From NCBI GenBank assembly GCA_003024785.1, contig PUQB01000653.1:1-64000 (forward strand): 64,000 nucleotides of DNA, given 5' to 3'. This stretch comes from Selaginella tamariscina. Its lineage: Eukaryota > Streptophyta > Lycopodiopsida > Selaginellales > Selaginellaceae. Below the pieces are notes generated by a model. The model had not been told where the DNA came from. It worked only from the letters and a program-made list of their open reading frames with translations, and made no database searches. This document shows positions 24,431-38,569 of this stretch, one piece after another. Position 1 is the stretch's first letter. Each line of letters starts with the position of its first letter. The position numbers were made by a program, and so were the translations under genes.

Positions 24431-26343
24431 GAGGATCAAAGTTTCCAAGACACCAATTCAACCCACCACCTTTCTAGCCGTCACCGTGATCACACGTAGG
24501 TTTGTATATCAAAGCTATGTACCGTGGTAATGGGTCATAGAGCATGCCAATCCCTGATTTCCATCTGGATGAGGAAGATGTGTGTCTGGTTGACGGTGGT
24601 TTGACCACCATCAAACCACCAACCGGCGCGAATGAGCAACAGGATGGAGCAGCCAAGTAGTGAAGGTACAACAAGTACAGACTAACGACGATAGTTGTCA
24701 GGCAACGCTTAAACCATGCGTAGATCCGTCATTCGAATCAACTACCAAGGTACCCTATACAGCACGTGTGAGGGAGGCAAATAAATGCTACCGACATGAC
24801 TTTATCACAGGGTGGCAGTAGAAGCACCACTCCTAGGAGAACTCTTGCTCACCTGTACACGCACCCTCGTGGCATCCGAGTAGAGGCCATCTCAACACCT
24901 TCCAATGCTCCCGCGGTAAGTCCGGCTCACCGACGCAGACCCCTGAGACTGGACACTACCAACAGCGTCCTGGGGACCATCGAGGCTTCATAGTAGCCCC
25001 ACATATGGCTTGCAAAGTCCCTAACAACCATTTGTGGTGACCATAGAGGGATAGTAATTACACAAGAATGGAGTTCACTGTAGCAAGTAGGGCTGCGGCT
25101 TGAAGGAGAGACCGGAGAGTCGAGATTAACTTGTTTAAATAACTGGAGATTAACGAGTATCAGCTGGCTAGGAGAATGCGTCGGGCTGGTCAAGAGAGGT
25201 TAATGGAGGGCAAAGAGGTACCCCGGTTGTCATAATCAACCCCTACCTCACATACCCGAGGAAACGATGCAAACATCACATGGCCAAACTTCCAAGAAGT
25301 ACAACAGCATCAAAGGTAGTCGCAAGCTTCAGACAACGAAGAAAGGTATAAAGAACCCACAACACATTTGGATGTCATTCCAGGTATAGGAGTCTGTGGG
25401 AATGAACAGCACTTGAACGGGCCAACCCCACCCAGCAATGACCTATGATGCAAAGTGGGATGGATGGTAGAACAATGGAAGCCCTCCACCCCTCTCGACA
25501 TAGGTGAAAGTGATAGATACGATGAGCCTCCACACTGAAGAGCCGAACCCGTGTTCAACAAGTACCCCCAAGGGAGGAAACCCCGCGCAGGAGAACCCAA
25601 GGAGAGGGAAGGCCTGTGCTAGAGGTAGGAATCTAAAGGTGGCAAAGGACCGTGGATGCCCAGAAAGAGGGGAGGAAGAGCCTCATCCGGAAGGCGCCCC
25701 CGCAGGAGAGGGGCACCAATTACTGACAAAACAACTTCTGCACCAAGAGTTCAGCCAATTAGACGATGCAGCAGGCCAGGGTGGATACTTCAGAAGGCCG
25801 GGTTACACATGGGATGATCACCTGTGCAAAGGTGATTGGACGTCGACAAACTGATAGATTGGGAAGAGGCACCAACAAGGGGGTCACTTTGGAAAAGGGA
25901 CGAGGGGATTCTGTCCCAAATCCGCCCAAGCAATCAAGACCGTATTGGCCCGTGAGGGAATTCTACAAGGACGCACAGTAGGGCCACAACCACCATGACA
26001 CAAGGGGATACTGTCTTAAGGTGAGGAGAATCTGCCTTGACAGCCATGACAGTTTCAACATTGTGAGGGGATTCAACAGGGTTGCACAATCATGCCAAGC
26101 CACCCGTTGGATGAGGGAATACCGTCCAACCGTGGTATACCATGCCACCAACTGTCAGGTTGGTTCCGTGAAGGGGGCCCCCAAGGGACAGTTAGGAGGA
26201 GCCTGTCCCTATAACCCACCCTCAACTAGAGGGCAGGGGTGCAAGGGAGAAAAAAGGTATCCGCAGGATACCGGGACGTGGACTACAACATGTCTGAAGC
26301 ATAGGGTCTAGATCAAAGCACCTCCCATGCTCAATAGGATGCC

Positions 26344-26960
26344 ATGGGAATCGATCCGGTGACCTTACTAGCTCGTGCACTCAAACGGATACAGGAGAGC
26401 ACAATAACAATGCCCTTACCTGCATTCCGGGGAGCAAAGGGCGAAGACACAAACCAACATGTACACAACTTCAAGCAGGTATGTAAGTTGAGGAGCATAA
26501 ATTACAATCACAAGAAGCTGAGTGCATTTGCATGCACTCTAGAGAAAAAGGCACACACCTAGTAAATGCCATTCCATGAGGCAAACGAAGGAGCTTGCTG
26601 GGAAACCACACGGAGGGTGTTCCTGAACACCTTCCGAGAGGAAAAGAGCGAGAAAGAGGTAATCCATAAGCTAACGAGCTTAAAGCAAAAAGTGGGAGAG
26701 TCGGTCGACGAATACATAGTTTGCATGCTGGGGTATATCGCCTGGCTAAGGGATGCCCTAGTCGACATGACCAAGAAAATGTGGTACCAAAAGGGACTTC
26801 GGCCAGAGATCCACAAGTGAATCGAGCTAGATGATGATCGGACATTTGATAAGTTACTCTGGTATTCCAAGAAGGCTGAGAAGCAAGAAGCTGAGAAACA
26901 CCAGGAGAAGAAGACGCAAGAGAAATTAGATGCCAAGGGGGCAACGACACCACCGCGGAC
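26344..26960 (+). pseudogene. R4 gag capsid segment
   Basis: After a stop at about 26562 the frame continues with ACWETTRRVFLNTFREEKSE, KEVIHKLTSLKQKVGESVDE, YIVCMLGYIAWLRDAL and QKGLRPEIHK, the pattern of the plant retrotransposon gag domain (W...F...F, L..LKQ..GESV..Y, GL). A Lys/Glu/Gln-rich tail follows. No zinc knuckle was found downstream. Confidence 0.7.
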
Positions 26961-27829
26961 GAGGAAAACCTCTCAGATGTCCCAAACAAAGCCTGCTAGA
27001 AAGGAGAGACAATTGGGAACTAGGGGGCACGAGCAATCACAACAAAGGGAGGCCAGGAGGACCTAACTATAACTCTCGCCCAGTTAGGATACACCGTGTG
27101 TGGGGACAAATATTGTAAGGTGTGTAATGTTTGCGGATCCCATAACACGATGATTGCTATCGACTGGCCAAACTCCTTAGTAATAGGCTACCACATGCAG
27201 CCGTATTGATGGTGGAATGGAAGGCAGAAGGGGACACGAACAAACGGAGGAGTTATGGGTGTAGAACGGAAAGGAACAACCAGCCTTGCAGGAGGTCACA
27301 ATTAGGAGACCGAAGTTGAAGGTCTTGCTCACAGGAGCAGCAGCCCTACCGACTAGGTACGATGACATGGAGAGGCAATTGGAATGTAGGGAGATGACGT
27401 GCACGGTCCTAGATATCATTAATCAAACCCATGCTGAAAGCGCAAGCGCCCAACACAGCAAGAGTGGTGAACGGGAAAACCCTTGCTAACCCACACTAAT
27501 CCCCACACTACAAGCAAACCAAGTACTACTAGGTTGGGACGATGGGATGAGCACAACACCACAGGCCCCCTAGTGAACGAAACAAGTCAATTGCATGTGA
27601 GTAGAACCAGGAGAATAGAAAGGCACCATGAGAAGGCACAAGAAGCCCAACTAGAGCTGAGGATCGAGGCGAATAGCAAGGAAGTAGGAACACCTTGCCT
27701 CGTCTTCAACATAGGAGAGGCCAAGGCATTGACAAGACAAGAAGAGCCACTTATTTCATCCATGTTATACGAGGCTCGGCCACAAGGATCATTTTGGCCC
27801 CGACCAAGAGGCACTGCAACCACAATGGA

Positions 27830-28168
27830 CTTCGTGGACAATGTGCCAATCATTCCGGTTTGGATGGTGAGCCACACAATCAGCGATGTGATTATAGACG
27901 AGGGTCAATAGTGAACATCACGTCAATAAAACTCCATGAGCTGAGTATGCCAACCCTAGAGTTAACTCCCTTCCAAGTATGCATGGAAAATCAAGCCAAG
28001 GTAATACCAAAAGGTATTCTAAGGGCAATAGAAGTCAAAGATCCAAGCTATCAAATTTTGGGTAAACATCATCGTCATCAACATACACACCGGAGGGGAT
28101 TCGACCTGCTTCTTGGTCACCCCTGGCTCAGGGGTGTGAAGGTACAGATTGGGAGCACCAGCAAATAA
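27830..28168 (+). pseudogene. R4 aspartic protease segment
   Basis: Reading across a frame change at about 27900: DVIIDEG, then GSIVNITSIKLHELSM, which together match the active-site region of Ty3 proteases, followed by ILGKHHRHQ and FDLLLGHPWLRGVKVQ, the conserved C-terminal LLG.PWL motif. Broken by the frameshift. Confidence 0.65.
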
Positions 28169-30760
28169 GATTTTGCACCAGAAGGGGACTAAGATCTATG
28201 GCGCAAGGCAAGTTCGGGCACTTGCGCAACGATTTAGTGTCCACTAGGCTCATGCCGCATAAGACGGAAGGACTCCCACCAAGCTAGGCACCATATGGGC
28301 AGGCCAAGGGTCGCAAGGGGAGCACCCGAAGCCCAAAACCATACAAACATAGTGTGAGAGCACAAGGACCGATTCACCAACCACCTTCACAATTCCGAAG
28401 GAGCCACTTGGATGCACCACAACCAGACGACAACGCCATCTAAGTGGGACTGATCCAAGCCCGATAGTGGACTAAACCGACATCCCCATACCAACCCCGG
28501 CCTCAACCGAGAATACCCACAGCCACAGCTGATTAGAGATCAGCTACAAAAATGGGGGAGGGAAGAGCCCCGGCAAGGGCATTCCTTGATAGAAGTAGAG
28601 CACAAAGTCCCAAGTGTGGGACGCACGGGACTAGTGGCAGAAGGCCTTGGTGGGAAGGGATCAACCAAAAAGGCCCTATAGTTAAGACCATGGTAGGCTC
28701 CACTAGACATCATTAGGGTCACAAGGAGTGGCAATGACAGACAAGCATTGTGACAGACAACCGACAGTAACTGTGTAAGGCCAAACATCCACCTAGAAGG
28801 AGCTCAGACCAAAGCACCTCAGGGGAAGGTAGCCACCGGATAGGGAACCCCAAAGGAAGCGTAGCAAGAAGGACAGTGCGGCCAGGAGGAAAACCTCCAA
28901 ACACACATGTAGCCAGCTCATAGGGTCACATGGTCCATGAGGATGGACTACACACGTGAGGCACGTACTACAAAGGCAATGATGGTCAGGCTGCACCATC
29001 ATTGTGTATATGTGCATAGGGATAGCCGCGCCAATCACCTCAGAGGATGTCATGAGGATCGCCACATGGAAGGGGATGTACAATGCAATACTTCAACTAC
29101 CATGATGACATCCGGGATTCACCAAGAGAGCTAGGCAATTCATCCAGTTTGTAGAATTGGTAGCTAGCCAGACCGAACAGAGAGGGATCTAGTTCTACTT
29201 AGGAGGTAGTGCAACCTTCCACATAATGTTTGACGAGATGGGGACAGTTTTCTGACTACTAGAGGACGGCCTCACAATAGAAGAATTCTCAGAGACGGAG
29301 GCACAGAGGTCTGCCACCGCAGGGAACAAGGAGTTAGGGGGCATACAGAAAAGGGAGGATGTGGCCGAGTTCATAAAACTGGTGGCCTTCATGTTCACGG
29401 GAAGAACAGAGAGACAGATCACCATGTGGTTGGCAAAAGCCTCTACAAGGCTTGGGAAGGAGTCACGGTGAACTAGGTTGACTACCTAAAGCAGTACTTG
29501 GTTTTGGCTCTAACTAGTTGAATCTACGGAGTTCGGCCAGGTCTAAGCAAAGACTTTCCATGGCCGACCATATCAGTATCATGACTGCCGATCTAATTGG
29601 TTGAACTACAACTTCAATACTGGCACAGCTCCAGACATGGGAGGAGGAGCGAATCGGAACAGGTTAAGGCAACAAAAGGGAACAACCAAAACCCCTGAAG
29701 TCGACAAAGAAGCAAGCAAGAGGCAATCCCTATCCTGACCAGGAACCACCCAGGCACCGAACAACGGAACCCACACAAGTGGTCCCTCTGGCAATGGGAC
29801 CCCCATTAAATTTCTGTCAGAGATACCCGAACGATCTACTGGGCCACCAGGAGAGAAAGGAGGGTAAATTCGAAGAAGAGACAAGAGATACCTACCAGTA
29901 TTTCCATGCCCACGATTGGTGGGCCTCATTGACTTACCTCAAGCTCGTAGAGGCCTTCGATTAATTAAAGGAAGCAATGGCGGTGTATAACAGCCTCAAC
30001 CTCCCAAATGTGGCAAAGGAACATGATACCATCATAATTAAACTTACAGAGCGATGGTAGGCCGCACGGGAGGACGCCAAAGAAGCTAAGGAGCCCTATT
30101 GTGTAAGGTAATAATAAAGAGGAGGAAGGACGCCAAGGAACTCTTGAGCAAGTTAGCAACAAAACTAGGTAGGTTACAGGGTGAGTACAATACCTTCCAA
30201 AGGCTCCTAGACCATCACCAACATGCTCGCATCCAGGTCATAGCAGAAAAAGAGTGGCAAACTCACTAACTCAGGACTTAGATCGAGCAAAGGAGTAGGG
30301 AGTTCGAAGAAGCCCAAGCAAAATTGGCGGCGATTAGGGAGGAGTTGCACCAACGCACAACTCAACACATAGTAACCAAAACCACACTTGTGGCCAGCCA
30401 AGAGAAATCCCCACTTGGATAGCCAGGGGTGAACGTCGCATTACGGCCAAGAGCAAGGAGGGAGCACAACTCACCCAAAGATCAAGACCCACCCTAGACC
30501 ACTGCCACCGAGTTAGCAAAACACACCCATCGACAAGCCCAATTGCTCGCAACAAGGGAGCAAGAGCTACAATGCTCACACAAGTGAATTCAAAAGCTAG
30601 AGGCTCAAGTAAAACATGCTCAGGAGCAGCAAGAGGCAAGGTTTCATGCAGAGCTACGAAAGGCTACCGAGCTACAGGATGCGATGATCGCCACCCTCAA
30701 GCAAAATCTAGCTGCAACCCCCCTAATTGAGTATGCCAGTAGCTATGAGACCTAACCTCC

Positions 30761-30960
30761 CTTAAGCAGATGTCCAAGGTTTAACACCTTGGTGCAAGCA
30801 TAATCATGCATGCTTGCTAGAGTATCCAACTCCTCAATGTTAAGCTCATAAAACAACCCCAAAGGGTGTGCCTTGAACATTGTACCGTGTGCCATCGAGC
30901 TTAGTATCACATTATTATTTCTCAAGATGTGGGCTATGTTGCCATATTCTCTTAGATTCA
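30761..30960 (-). other. Short unrecognised open frame at R4/R5 junction
   Basis: A 69-codon minus-strand frame (30752-30961, MNLREYGNIAHILRNNNVIL ...). It has no recognised motif and may be part of the terminal region of either flanking relic. Confidence 0.3.
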
Positions 30961-32640
30961 AGAGTTACACCTAGTGCCACGAACATGGCTCACATATGCC
31001 ACCTCTATAACAATTCTATGAATCCTTAGAAAATTCTGTGAATCCTTAGAAACTTGGTAAAAAGAACCTGTTAACCAAGATTCCACGCACACAATTGGAA
31101 AATGACATAGATGTGCCTTGCTTAACTATGAATGCTACTCTTATCTTGACGTGAAGGAAAAGGCTGGAAACGTACCCCAACCTCTAACCCTTAAAACATG
31201 TATTCTAACAAGACCTCCCATGCATAAATTCACCAACATTAAGGGTAGGCTATCCTTATCATCTGGAATTTAAAGCAACACAAAAAAGGTTTATGCATTA
31301 ATAACACAAGCTAGAGCTTACACTAGTAGAAGAATAATGAGCTCAATTACCCAGGAGGAATATACTTGGTGAGTTTAAGCTAATGACCCATTGGCATCTA
31401 AACTTTAACACGAGGGGTTTAAGGCATAGGGTTAGAATTGTAGGGTTAGGTCAGCCCTAAGGATATTTCTACCCATATTCGATATGTCGAATTCACAGAA
31501 AGTAATCATTAACCCAACCGAGACACATACAATGAGAGTAAGAATTTTTAAATGGAAGTGCTAGTTTCACCTAGAGTTTTTTGTAAATACTTAACAATAC
31601 CCGGCTAGACTATCACTACGCACCTAAGTGTACTAAGTGGACGTGTTTCTTCAACACTTAGGGCTTATCGATATAGTTTAATATGTAACAATAGTCAACT
31701 TGTTGAGTTTAACTTGAGGACCGATATGTGGTTGCTATCAAATGCCTAAATAGGCATGAGACTTAAGGTTCTATCTTAAGTCCCCTAAAATGACTATCCC
31801 CGAACCTTAAAGGATAATATGAGTAGACTAAAGGATCATGTCCCAAAGAGGCCTAGACAGGCTCATGCCCTAACCCCACTATAGAAACATGTTTTGCACA
31901 TACCCATATGATAGGGCTAAGGCATCATGACTTACCCCTTGAGGAATCACCCTCATCTGAAAGTACAACCCCTTTAGGGCGACAAGGGGTAAACAAGGAT
32001 AAGGAAAAGGAAAACTAGCATTCTTACCTTTTTTTGCTTTCCTCAACAACCTTTTTCACATGCTCATTGGATTTGGGTGGTATAGCATGTGATAGATCCA
32101 CATGCAACTCAATAAAAACATGGGAGGAAATGCAGCCTTGGTGTCATAGTTTTTAGGTGTCATGACATTTTTAAAAGTGGGGAGTCTTTCATAGTTTTTA
32201 CTATGACTTGATCATTTATTTTGAAGGTTGAATGTTGTTACCTACTGAATTATGTGATAAGCCTTAGGTGTAGAGGAAACAAGCCCGCTTAGTGCACTTG
32301 GGTATTTAGTGATGGTTTGGCCGGGTGTTTACAGTTGGGAGCCTATAAAGAACTTGGGTAATGCTTAACAAACCATTGCCACATTTTATGCTCAGTACCT
32401 GGATAAGCCTAGATCCCACTTTGGTCCAACTCGTGGAACTTGTCGTCGAAAAGGAAGAATGGTATCATGAACCACTAGAATATACCAACTTAATGCTGAT
32501 GCTGGTATATCCAAACACTAGAATATTCTAAGTTGATGCTGATGTTGATATATGCCAATATTAGAATATTCCCTTAGAATATTTTAAGATAAGGAATTGA
32601 TAGTTTAGATTTAGATCTAAAACAAGAAGTATATTTAAAT
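30961..32640 (-). repeat. R5 3' LTR (left), decayed
   Basis: Aligns in the same orientation with 45068-45529 and then 52420-53270. Shared landmarks: the start ACCTAGTGCCACGAACATGG against ACCTTGTGTCATGAATGTGG; AAGTGCTAGTTTCACCTAGA against AAGTGCTACCTTCGCCTAGA; and AAATGACTATCCCCGAACCT against AAATGACTATCCCTGAACCC. The inner end is uncertain, since 32571-32690 resembles the reverse complement of 53335-53520. Confidence 0.65.
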
Positions 32641-34454
32641 TTATACTAGGGTTAAGGTTTCAGCATTCTGGTTTAACAGTAGTAGTTGGCCGATCTGTTT
32701 TAATACTAAATAATTAATATTTTTCTTTTTCTTTTTCTTCTTCTTCTTCTTCTTCATTAAAACGATTCCGCTCATATTCTATTATTGTGGCTTCAACTAT
32801 GACAAAATTTATTCACCAAATGCATCACGTTTTGTAGATTCTCTAATAATTCCCATGTTAATTCACATGTGAAATAACCCTTCCACTTAACAAGATATTT
32901 TCGTTTACATTTTTTGCGGCCCTTGGTGTTTAATATTCTTTGCGTTCAAAATTGATTCAACCTTGAACTTTTTCATATTAATAACTAGCTTTGGAAGGGG
33001 ACAAATTTTTAATATCTCTTCAGATGGTTCATATATTTGTAGAATGGCTCTAGCAAATTTACTAGGAACACATTGTGGATCACGTCCAACTCTTGAGGAA
33101 GATTTAAACTATAGGCCACATGTCACCACTATCAGTGCTAGATGAATCTGATGATACCCATATCTCAAGTATATTCTTGAGAAAAACTTTTCTTTTGATA
33201 AGTTATTCATTCACAAAAGTGGATACTTATTTTTGATGGTTATGGCATTTAACATTTAGTAATCCACACACATTCACAGTGTACCATCTTTTTTATTATA
33301 AACAGGATCACTGCACTATATGTCAATTGCTAGGATGAATATATCTTTGGCTAATTAATTAATTTATGTCAACTTTCTTTTTAATTCCAGTAACTATTAT
33401 GGATTTAACTGATAAGGGGCTCTTCTTGGAAAAGAAGAATCTAATAAAATCTCTATCATGTGATCCACACTTTGACGTGGAAGTAGCTCGAGTGGTAAAT
33501 CTTTTGGCAACATGTTCCTAAATATGTTTAAGACTTCCAAATCTTCAACAAAATTTTTAATTGAGCTTGTTCACATTTACTATGACCTTTCAAGGTCATT
33601 TGGTTTGGATGGGCAAGACCACTTAGTGATGACCTATGATGCAAAGTGGTGGGACAAAGGAAGCCCTCCACCTCCTCTTATTGTAGGTGGATGTGACAAA
33701 CAAGTTTCTGACCATCTTCTATTTTAACCTCACCAGTATCTAAAACCATCATAAGGAATACGTATTCTTAATATTTAACCACCTTACGCAATTGTGTCAA
33801 GGTAAGGAATATAAAATTTCAATCTTTGTTAATCTTAAGCATCGTTTTCTCACCACCTTTCTTTTTTTTTTTAGTATAATATGATTGTCACTTGATCCCC
33901 TCATCTTGACCACATATTTGTGGAACCAATCCATACTCAGCACAAAGTCAAACCCCATTATATTTAAGATAACTAAGTTTAACTTAGCCTTTTAACCCTT
34001 GATTTAGATAAGAATTTCCCTTGTTTTATCATTAAAATTTTGATAACCTTTGCAAAATTGATTCTTATTTCATTCATCCAAATTTAGTTTGAAGTTGTAT
34101 ATCGATACCGTATTGATCATAATTCGGGCTTGGACCTTTTGGAACTTTCTTATCAAATATAATAAAGGGTCAATTTTATCTTAAATAAAAAATAAAACAA
34201 GTTGTGTTTGGCACAATAATATCTCTTTTGATTCTTTTTCTGGACCTTCAAACATCTTATTTTCGACCTTCATCTTTGGTTATAACCTTGAAATGACTAT
34301 GATGCCCAACATTCCTTACCAAAATGACCAACCTTATTGGAATTATAACATTTTAAAGCTCCATATGTAGACTACGAAGGAGTATACTTCGAGGCTAGAC
34401 CCTTGGCATGTTGCGGTGATGGTAAAGCTAACGATTTTTGAAATCCAATAGTTC
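32641..34454 (-). pseudogene. R5 pol and gag remains
   Basis: The minus strand at 33259-33324 reads the RT phrase DPVYNKKDGTL, stop, MCVDY, the finger motif of Ty3 RTs (PV..VKKKDGT.RMCVDYR). Further along the element's 5' side, 34309-34350 reads CYNSNKVGHFGKEC, a nucleocapsid knuckle whose second Cys is Ser. Everything between is full of stops. Gag continues at 44254 beyond the inserted copy 2. Confidence 0.7.
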
Positions 34455-34460
34455 TTATTA

Positions 34461-34530
34461 TGCAAGTTGTAACGTCCCATTTCTTAATAGTTAGTAATTT
34501 TAGTATTTAATTAGTATTTTCTAATATTAA
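34461..34530 (+). repeat. Copy 2 left terminal repeat (A end)
   Basis: TGCAAGTTGTAAC followed by CCCATTTCTTAATAGTTAG. Compared with copy 3 (TACATGTTGTAATTAAAATG, then CCATTTCTTAATAATTAG) it lacks about 19 bp after position 13. Confidence 0.65.
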
Positions 34531-34888
34531 AAGAATATTTTTAAAATATATGTTTGAAGACAGAATATTCTATTTTGTAATCGACCCTTTAATAAATTAT
34601 AGCATTCATGGAATAACATTATAAAAGTAGAAGGTATTAAGTTATATAATATATTATTTAAGATTGTATGGGCCTAATATAAAAATTAAGGAAGAGCATA
34701 AGAGGTATATTATATAAATAATGATGTTATTATTAAAATATTAATATTTAAATATAACATTAATTAAAAATTTGTACTAGTAATAATATATATATCAAAA
34801 TCCTATAATAATATTTGGTACTATTATTAAAGAGTTTATTATAATTATGAAGATTAAATATACGATATTTTATAATTTTGTAATTGCT

Positions 34889-35885
34889 TTAAGCTTCAGA
34901 AAATATACATTCCATTACAGTTTTGTTAGTTGTGAATTTATCAACGCTTCTTGACATCCACCCATATCGAATGGATTTAACATTTATAAAACATGTTAGG
35001 TCTTTTTGATTGGCAAACCATGTTTTCTCTAAGCATCCATTATATCTTTCGCTCTTCTTCTTCATGTCGCCTTTTTTGTGGTTTGAACCATGCAACTTTA
35101 GCTATACTATTTTTTGTGATTATTTTAGGTGTGTTAATAATTTGACCCATCCAAATAGGCTGATTATATGACACATCTGAAGTAATGAGGACCATCATTA
35201 GTTTTTGAAGATCCTTGTAGTAATCAAAGTATGCTTTAAGTTTTTGGTTCCTTTGTTTAACAAAGTGTGGGGTTTGCACTTTCACATCTACTAGCTTTCT
35301 ATGTCGTTTGTACTCATTGATGTCTTCAATCTCTTCTTGCCACCTTGTTTTAGGCCAAAAAGGGTGTTGCAATTATGTATTTATGATAATAGGCCCTTCT
35401 AACTCTCGAACAACAGTCTTCCAATAGTCAACCATGTTTATATAATTCTGAGTAACCAGTTGCCTTATTAAAATTCTTTAGCATCGATTTTTGAACCCAT
35501 GCCACATATTTTTTGATGCCATCAATAATAACCTCTTGTTCCTTGAGCTGGGCACTCAATGAAATAAAAGGTCTGGTTGTCCTTCTGGGAGAAGTGGCTT
35601 TCCATCCTCTCCATTTTTGAAGAGCATTAAGCCCTCTTTTGATAACCATTCTTTTTGATGGTCGTAACTTGTACTACGTAATAAGTATCATCTTATTAGA
35701 GAAAAAGAATTGTAGCAGCACAAGGTGACCAACTAAAGAATCGCTCTCCTCTTTTATATACTTCTTGAGAAACTTTTTGAAGTCTGACACCTCAATCACA
35801 AGCAAAGCACAACATTTTTTAGAGATGCAATTTTCAAAAAGATCCATCATATGCGGTCCACTTATTTTTTTTTTTTTGTAGAGTT
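34889..35885 (-). pseudogene. Copy 2 gene A: 3' part only
   Basis: Minus-strand frames supply the C-terminus of A that is missing from copy 4: SAQLKEQEVIIDGIKKYVAW (35428-35649), WPKTRWQEEIEDINEYKRHR, TPHFVKQRNQKLKAYFDYYK, IWMGQIINTPKIITKNSIAK and VAWFKPQKRRHEEEER (35040-35372), then NQKDLTCFINVKSIRYGWMS (34889-35095). A frame change lies near 35050. The 5' side ends inside the segment just after the GHTHEDID region and joins a GATTAATC palindrome directly. Confidence 0.75.
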
Positions 35886-35904
35886 GAAGACCTTGCTGAA
35901 GAAT

Positions 35905-36230
35905 TGCAGATTAATCTTGCCCATAAATATTTAAAACAAGAAAGTGGTGGAGAGATTAATCCCGCACCCTTTCTATGCCTCCTATAATGGTCGACGGGAT
36001 TAATCTCACCAATAACTCTTTTTAATAAATTTCGTTAACTCTTCATCATTTCAGAGAGTTATCGACGAGATTATGCCGTCACTCTTTTTAAGAAGTGGAG
36101 AAGCATTGCCCGGATTAATCTTGCACGACTTCCATGTTTTAAAGAGTTGTGAGCGGGATTAATCTTGCCACCTCTTCTAAGAGGCAAAAGAGAAATAGCA
36201 GGATTAATCTTGCCACCCCAGTTAACCGAG
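35905..36230. repeat. Palindrome array of copy 2, A-proximal, decayed
   Basis: About seven cores in forms such as AGATTAATCTTGCC and GGGATTAATCTCACC, most with G-to-A or C-to-T changes relative to the ideal core. It is equivalent to 1740-2070 in copy 1. Confidence 0.8.
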
Positions 36231-38569
36231 AATATTAAGTAAAAACAATGTTTAAACGAGATAAATCCTTAACAGAATATAACGTAATTCTAATGGATTC
36301 CTAAACCCTTAAATTTTAAGAAGAGAATGTAAGAGAGTGAATCTTTATAAGTTTTTTTAAATTTGTTTATAATACTTACTTGTAAACAGCATTAAAAGCA
36401 CCGTGCTTTTCCTATAAACAATAACACCCAATTTAATGTCGCTCCTGAGGTGATCACTATCAAGAAAAAAGAAGGTCTGTAGAGTGAAAATTACAGAAAT
36501 AAAGAAACCCTTGCGAAAATAACCGATCTGAATTTGAGTGGGAAATTAAATCATTTTTAAATTTACATGTTAGACCGACAATACTTATGTTAGAATTTCA
36601 AAATTTGAAAATAAAATAAAATAAAATTTAAGATGAGTTGACATAAATAACTGACATTCTGACTTATATACTCTTTAATTTAATAATTTTTATAAATTGC
36701 ATTTAATGTGATTCAAGTGATTCAAGTTATTTAATATTATGAAATTTTAGTAATTATTCTACATTCTTATTATTCCAATATATATTATTAAGTATATATT
36801 ATAAATATATATACTTATACAATAAATAAATTGATATATTATTATGTATCATTTAAATATATTCATAGTGTGTTTATTAATATTATTTTCTTAATTACTC
36901 AAGTAATTAATCTACATTTCTATATTAATGGGATATTCTTTATTATTTTCATATTATTCCAAGAATATTCCAATATTAAACTGATTATCATAATTAAATT
37001 AGTATTATTCTTAATTATTTAGTAATTATTCTACATTTGTATATATTAATGGGATTTTCTCAATTAATTTCTTATTATTTCAAGAATATTCCAATGTTAA
37101 ACCTTATTATCAATATTAAATTAATAATATTATTAAAACTATATATGACTATATTAGATAAAATGATATATTATTATGTATAATTTAAAATATGTTCATA
37201 GTGTGTATATTAATATCATTTTCACTTTAATTCAATGTTTCTTTTGCACATATATAAACACAATAAAAAATTTATATATACACGTGCACACGCATTAAAA
37301 GCACTTACAAAGACACATAATATGCACACACATGCATAAGCCAATGAGTGGATCACAATATAAATAAACATCTAGCTTTGTATTTACAATTTAGAGTTTA
37401 AATCCCAAATCAAACATTTATATTCACACACTCTACACTGGGACTTACATATGTTTAGTGTTTAACTAAATTTATATTAAATAATTAGAAAATGTGCATG
37501 GATTTAGTTTATATTAGTATAAAGATTTTATACTAATATATATATTTGTGCTATGATTGCTTTCAAATGTTTTAATATCATTATGTTATTTTAAGTTAAA
37601 ATTGGGTAAAATTCAAATACATACATATAATTTTAAATATGAGCAAATTATAATTTGCATTTTTAAAATGAAGTTTTTTAAATTAATTGCAAATCAGTAT
37701 AATGATTTGTGATTTTATGTTTATCTACTTGACTATCAACAATTCTTTATGCGTGTTTTCTTGTGTATTTATATACGAATAATAGACTTTTTATATAATA
37801 AAATTTTATAATATAATACTTGCATTGGGTTTAAACCCTAAACTAAACTAGAGATATGTTGCTTCTTTATCGAAAACATCATGTTCAACGCATGTATGAT
37901 CCATATGTACTTAGTCTGTGTGTATGTAACACATTGAATTTACACATGTAATATGTATATATGTCTGTGTGTATACACATGTGTATGTATATATGTGTAC
38001 TAATTTATGCAATGTGTACAAAATTAATTTTTAACACTCTCTCTCTTCTTTCATACATACACACCATGCATGATCCATAATATGTAGTCTGTCTCTCTTC
38101 TCTCATACATACAAATCATGCATGATCCATAATATGTATTGACATAACAATATTATGTACTATGTACATCTGTCTATGTGTATATTATATATGTGCATGT
38201 ATGTGTTGCTACACGTGAAAATTTAACACTCTCATATACACACATATGTTAACTCCTGTATGATTTATATTTTTGGGGTGTATGTGATACACCCACACAA
38301 TTTAATATGATAATATAATGAAAGAATATTCGTTTAGGGTCAATATCTATTTTATTCTTTTTAGGGTTTAGGTATATTCTTAAAAAGAATATTTGATTAG
38401 GGCTAATATATATTTTATTCTTTTTAGGGTTTAGGTATATTCTTAGGGTTTCAAGAAGAAAGGCGGTGGAGAAGCAAGACACAGCGGCGGTGGTGGAATG
38501 TGAGAGCGGTTGTGCCATAGTCAATAGATCTCTCTCTCAAAAGGCGTGGCGGTGTAGTAGGGTTCATTC
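36231..38569. other. AT-rich and TG-rich centre of copy 2
   Basis: 36240-37330 matches the AT-rich block of copies 1 and 4 (including CAGCATTAAAAGCACCGTGC). An interval at 37340-37850 has no counterpart in copies 1 and 4 and looks like an insertion or an old extra segment. 37860-38300 is the CATGCATGATCCATAATATG repeat region and 38330-38460 the TTTTTAGGGTTTAGG tandem block. No gene is seen. Confidence 0.65.

Larger units (their letters stand above)
24431..30760 (+). mobile_element. R4: GC-richer relic retroelement (gag and protease recognisable)
   Basis: Base composition jumps from AT-rich flanks to roughly balanced GC at about 24430 and falls back at about 30760. A gag capsid segment (26566-26820) and a protease segment (27830-28168) are in order on the plus strand. 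The rest (24800-26340 and 28200-30750) is coding-like in short, changing frames without recognised domains; 29880-30740 looks Glu/Gln/Lys-rich and possibly coiled. RT and integrase were not recognised. Confidence 0.6.

Noticed and set aside
32459..32472. Plus-strand primer-binding-like TGGTATCATGAACC
   Set aside because: No LTR end precedes it and the surrounding relic reads on the minus strand; likely chance or a remnant.
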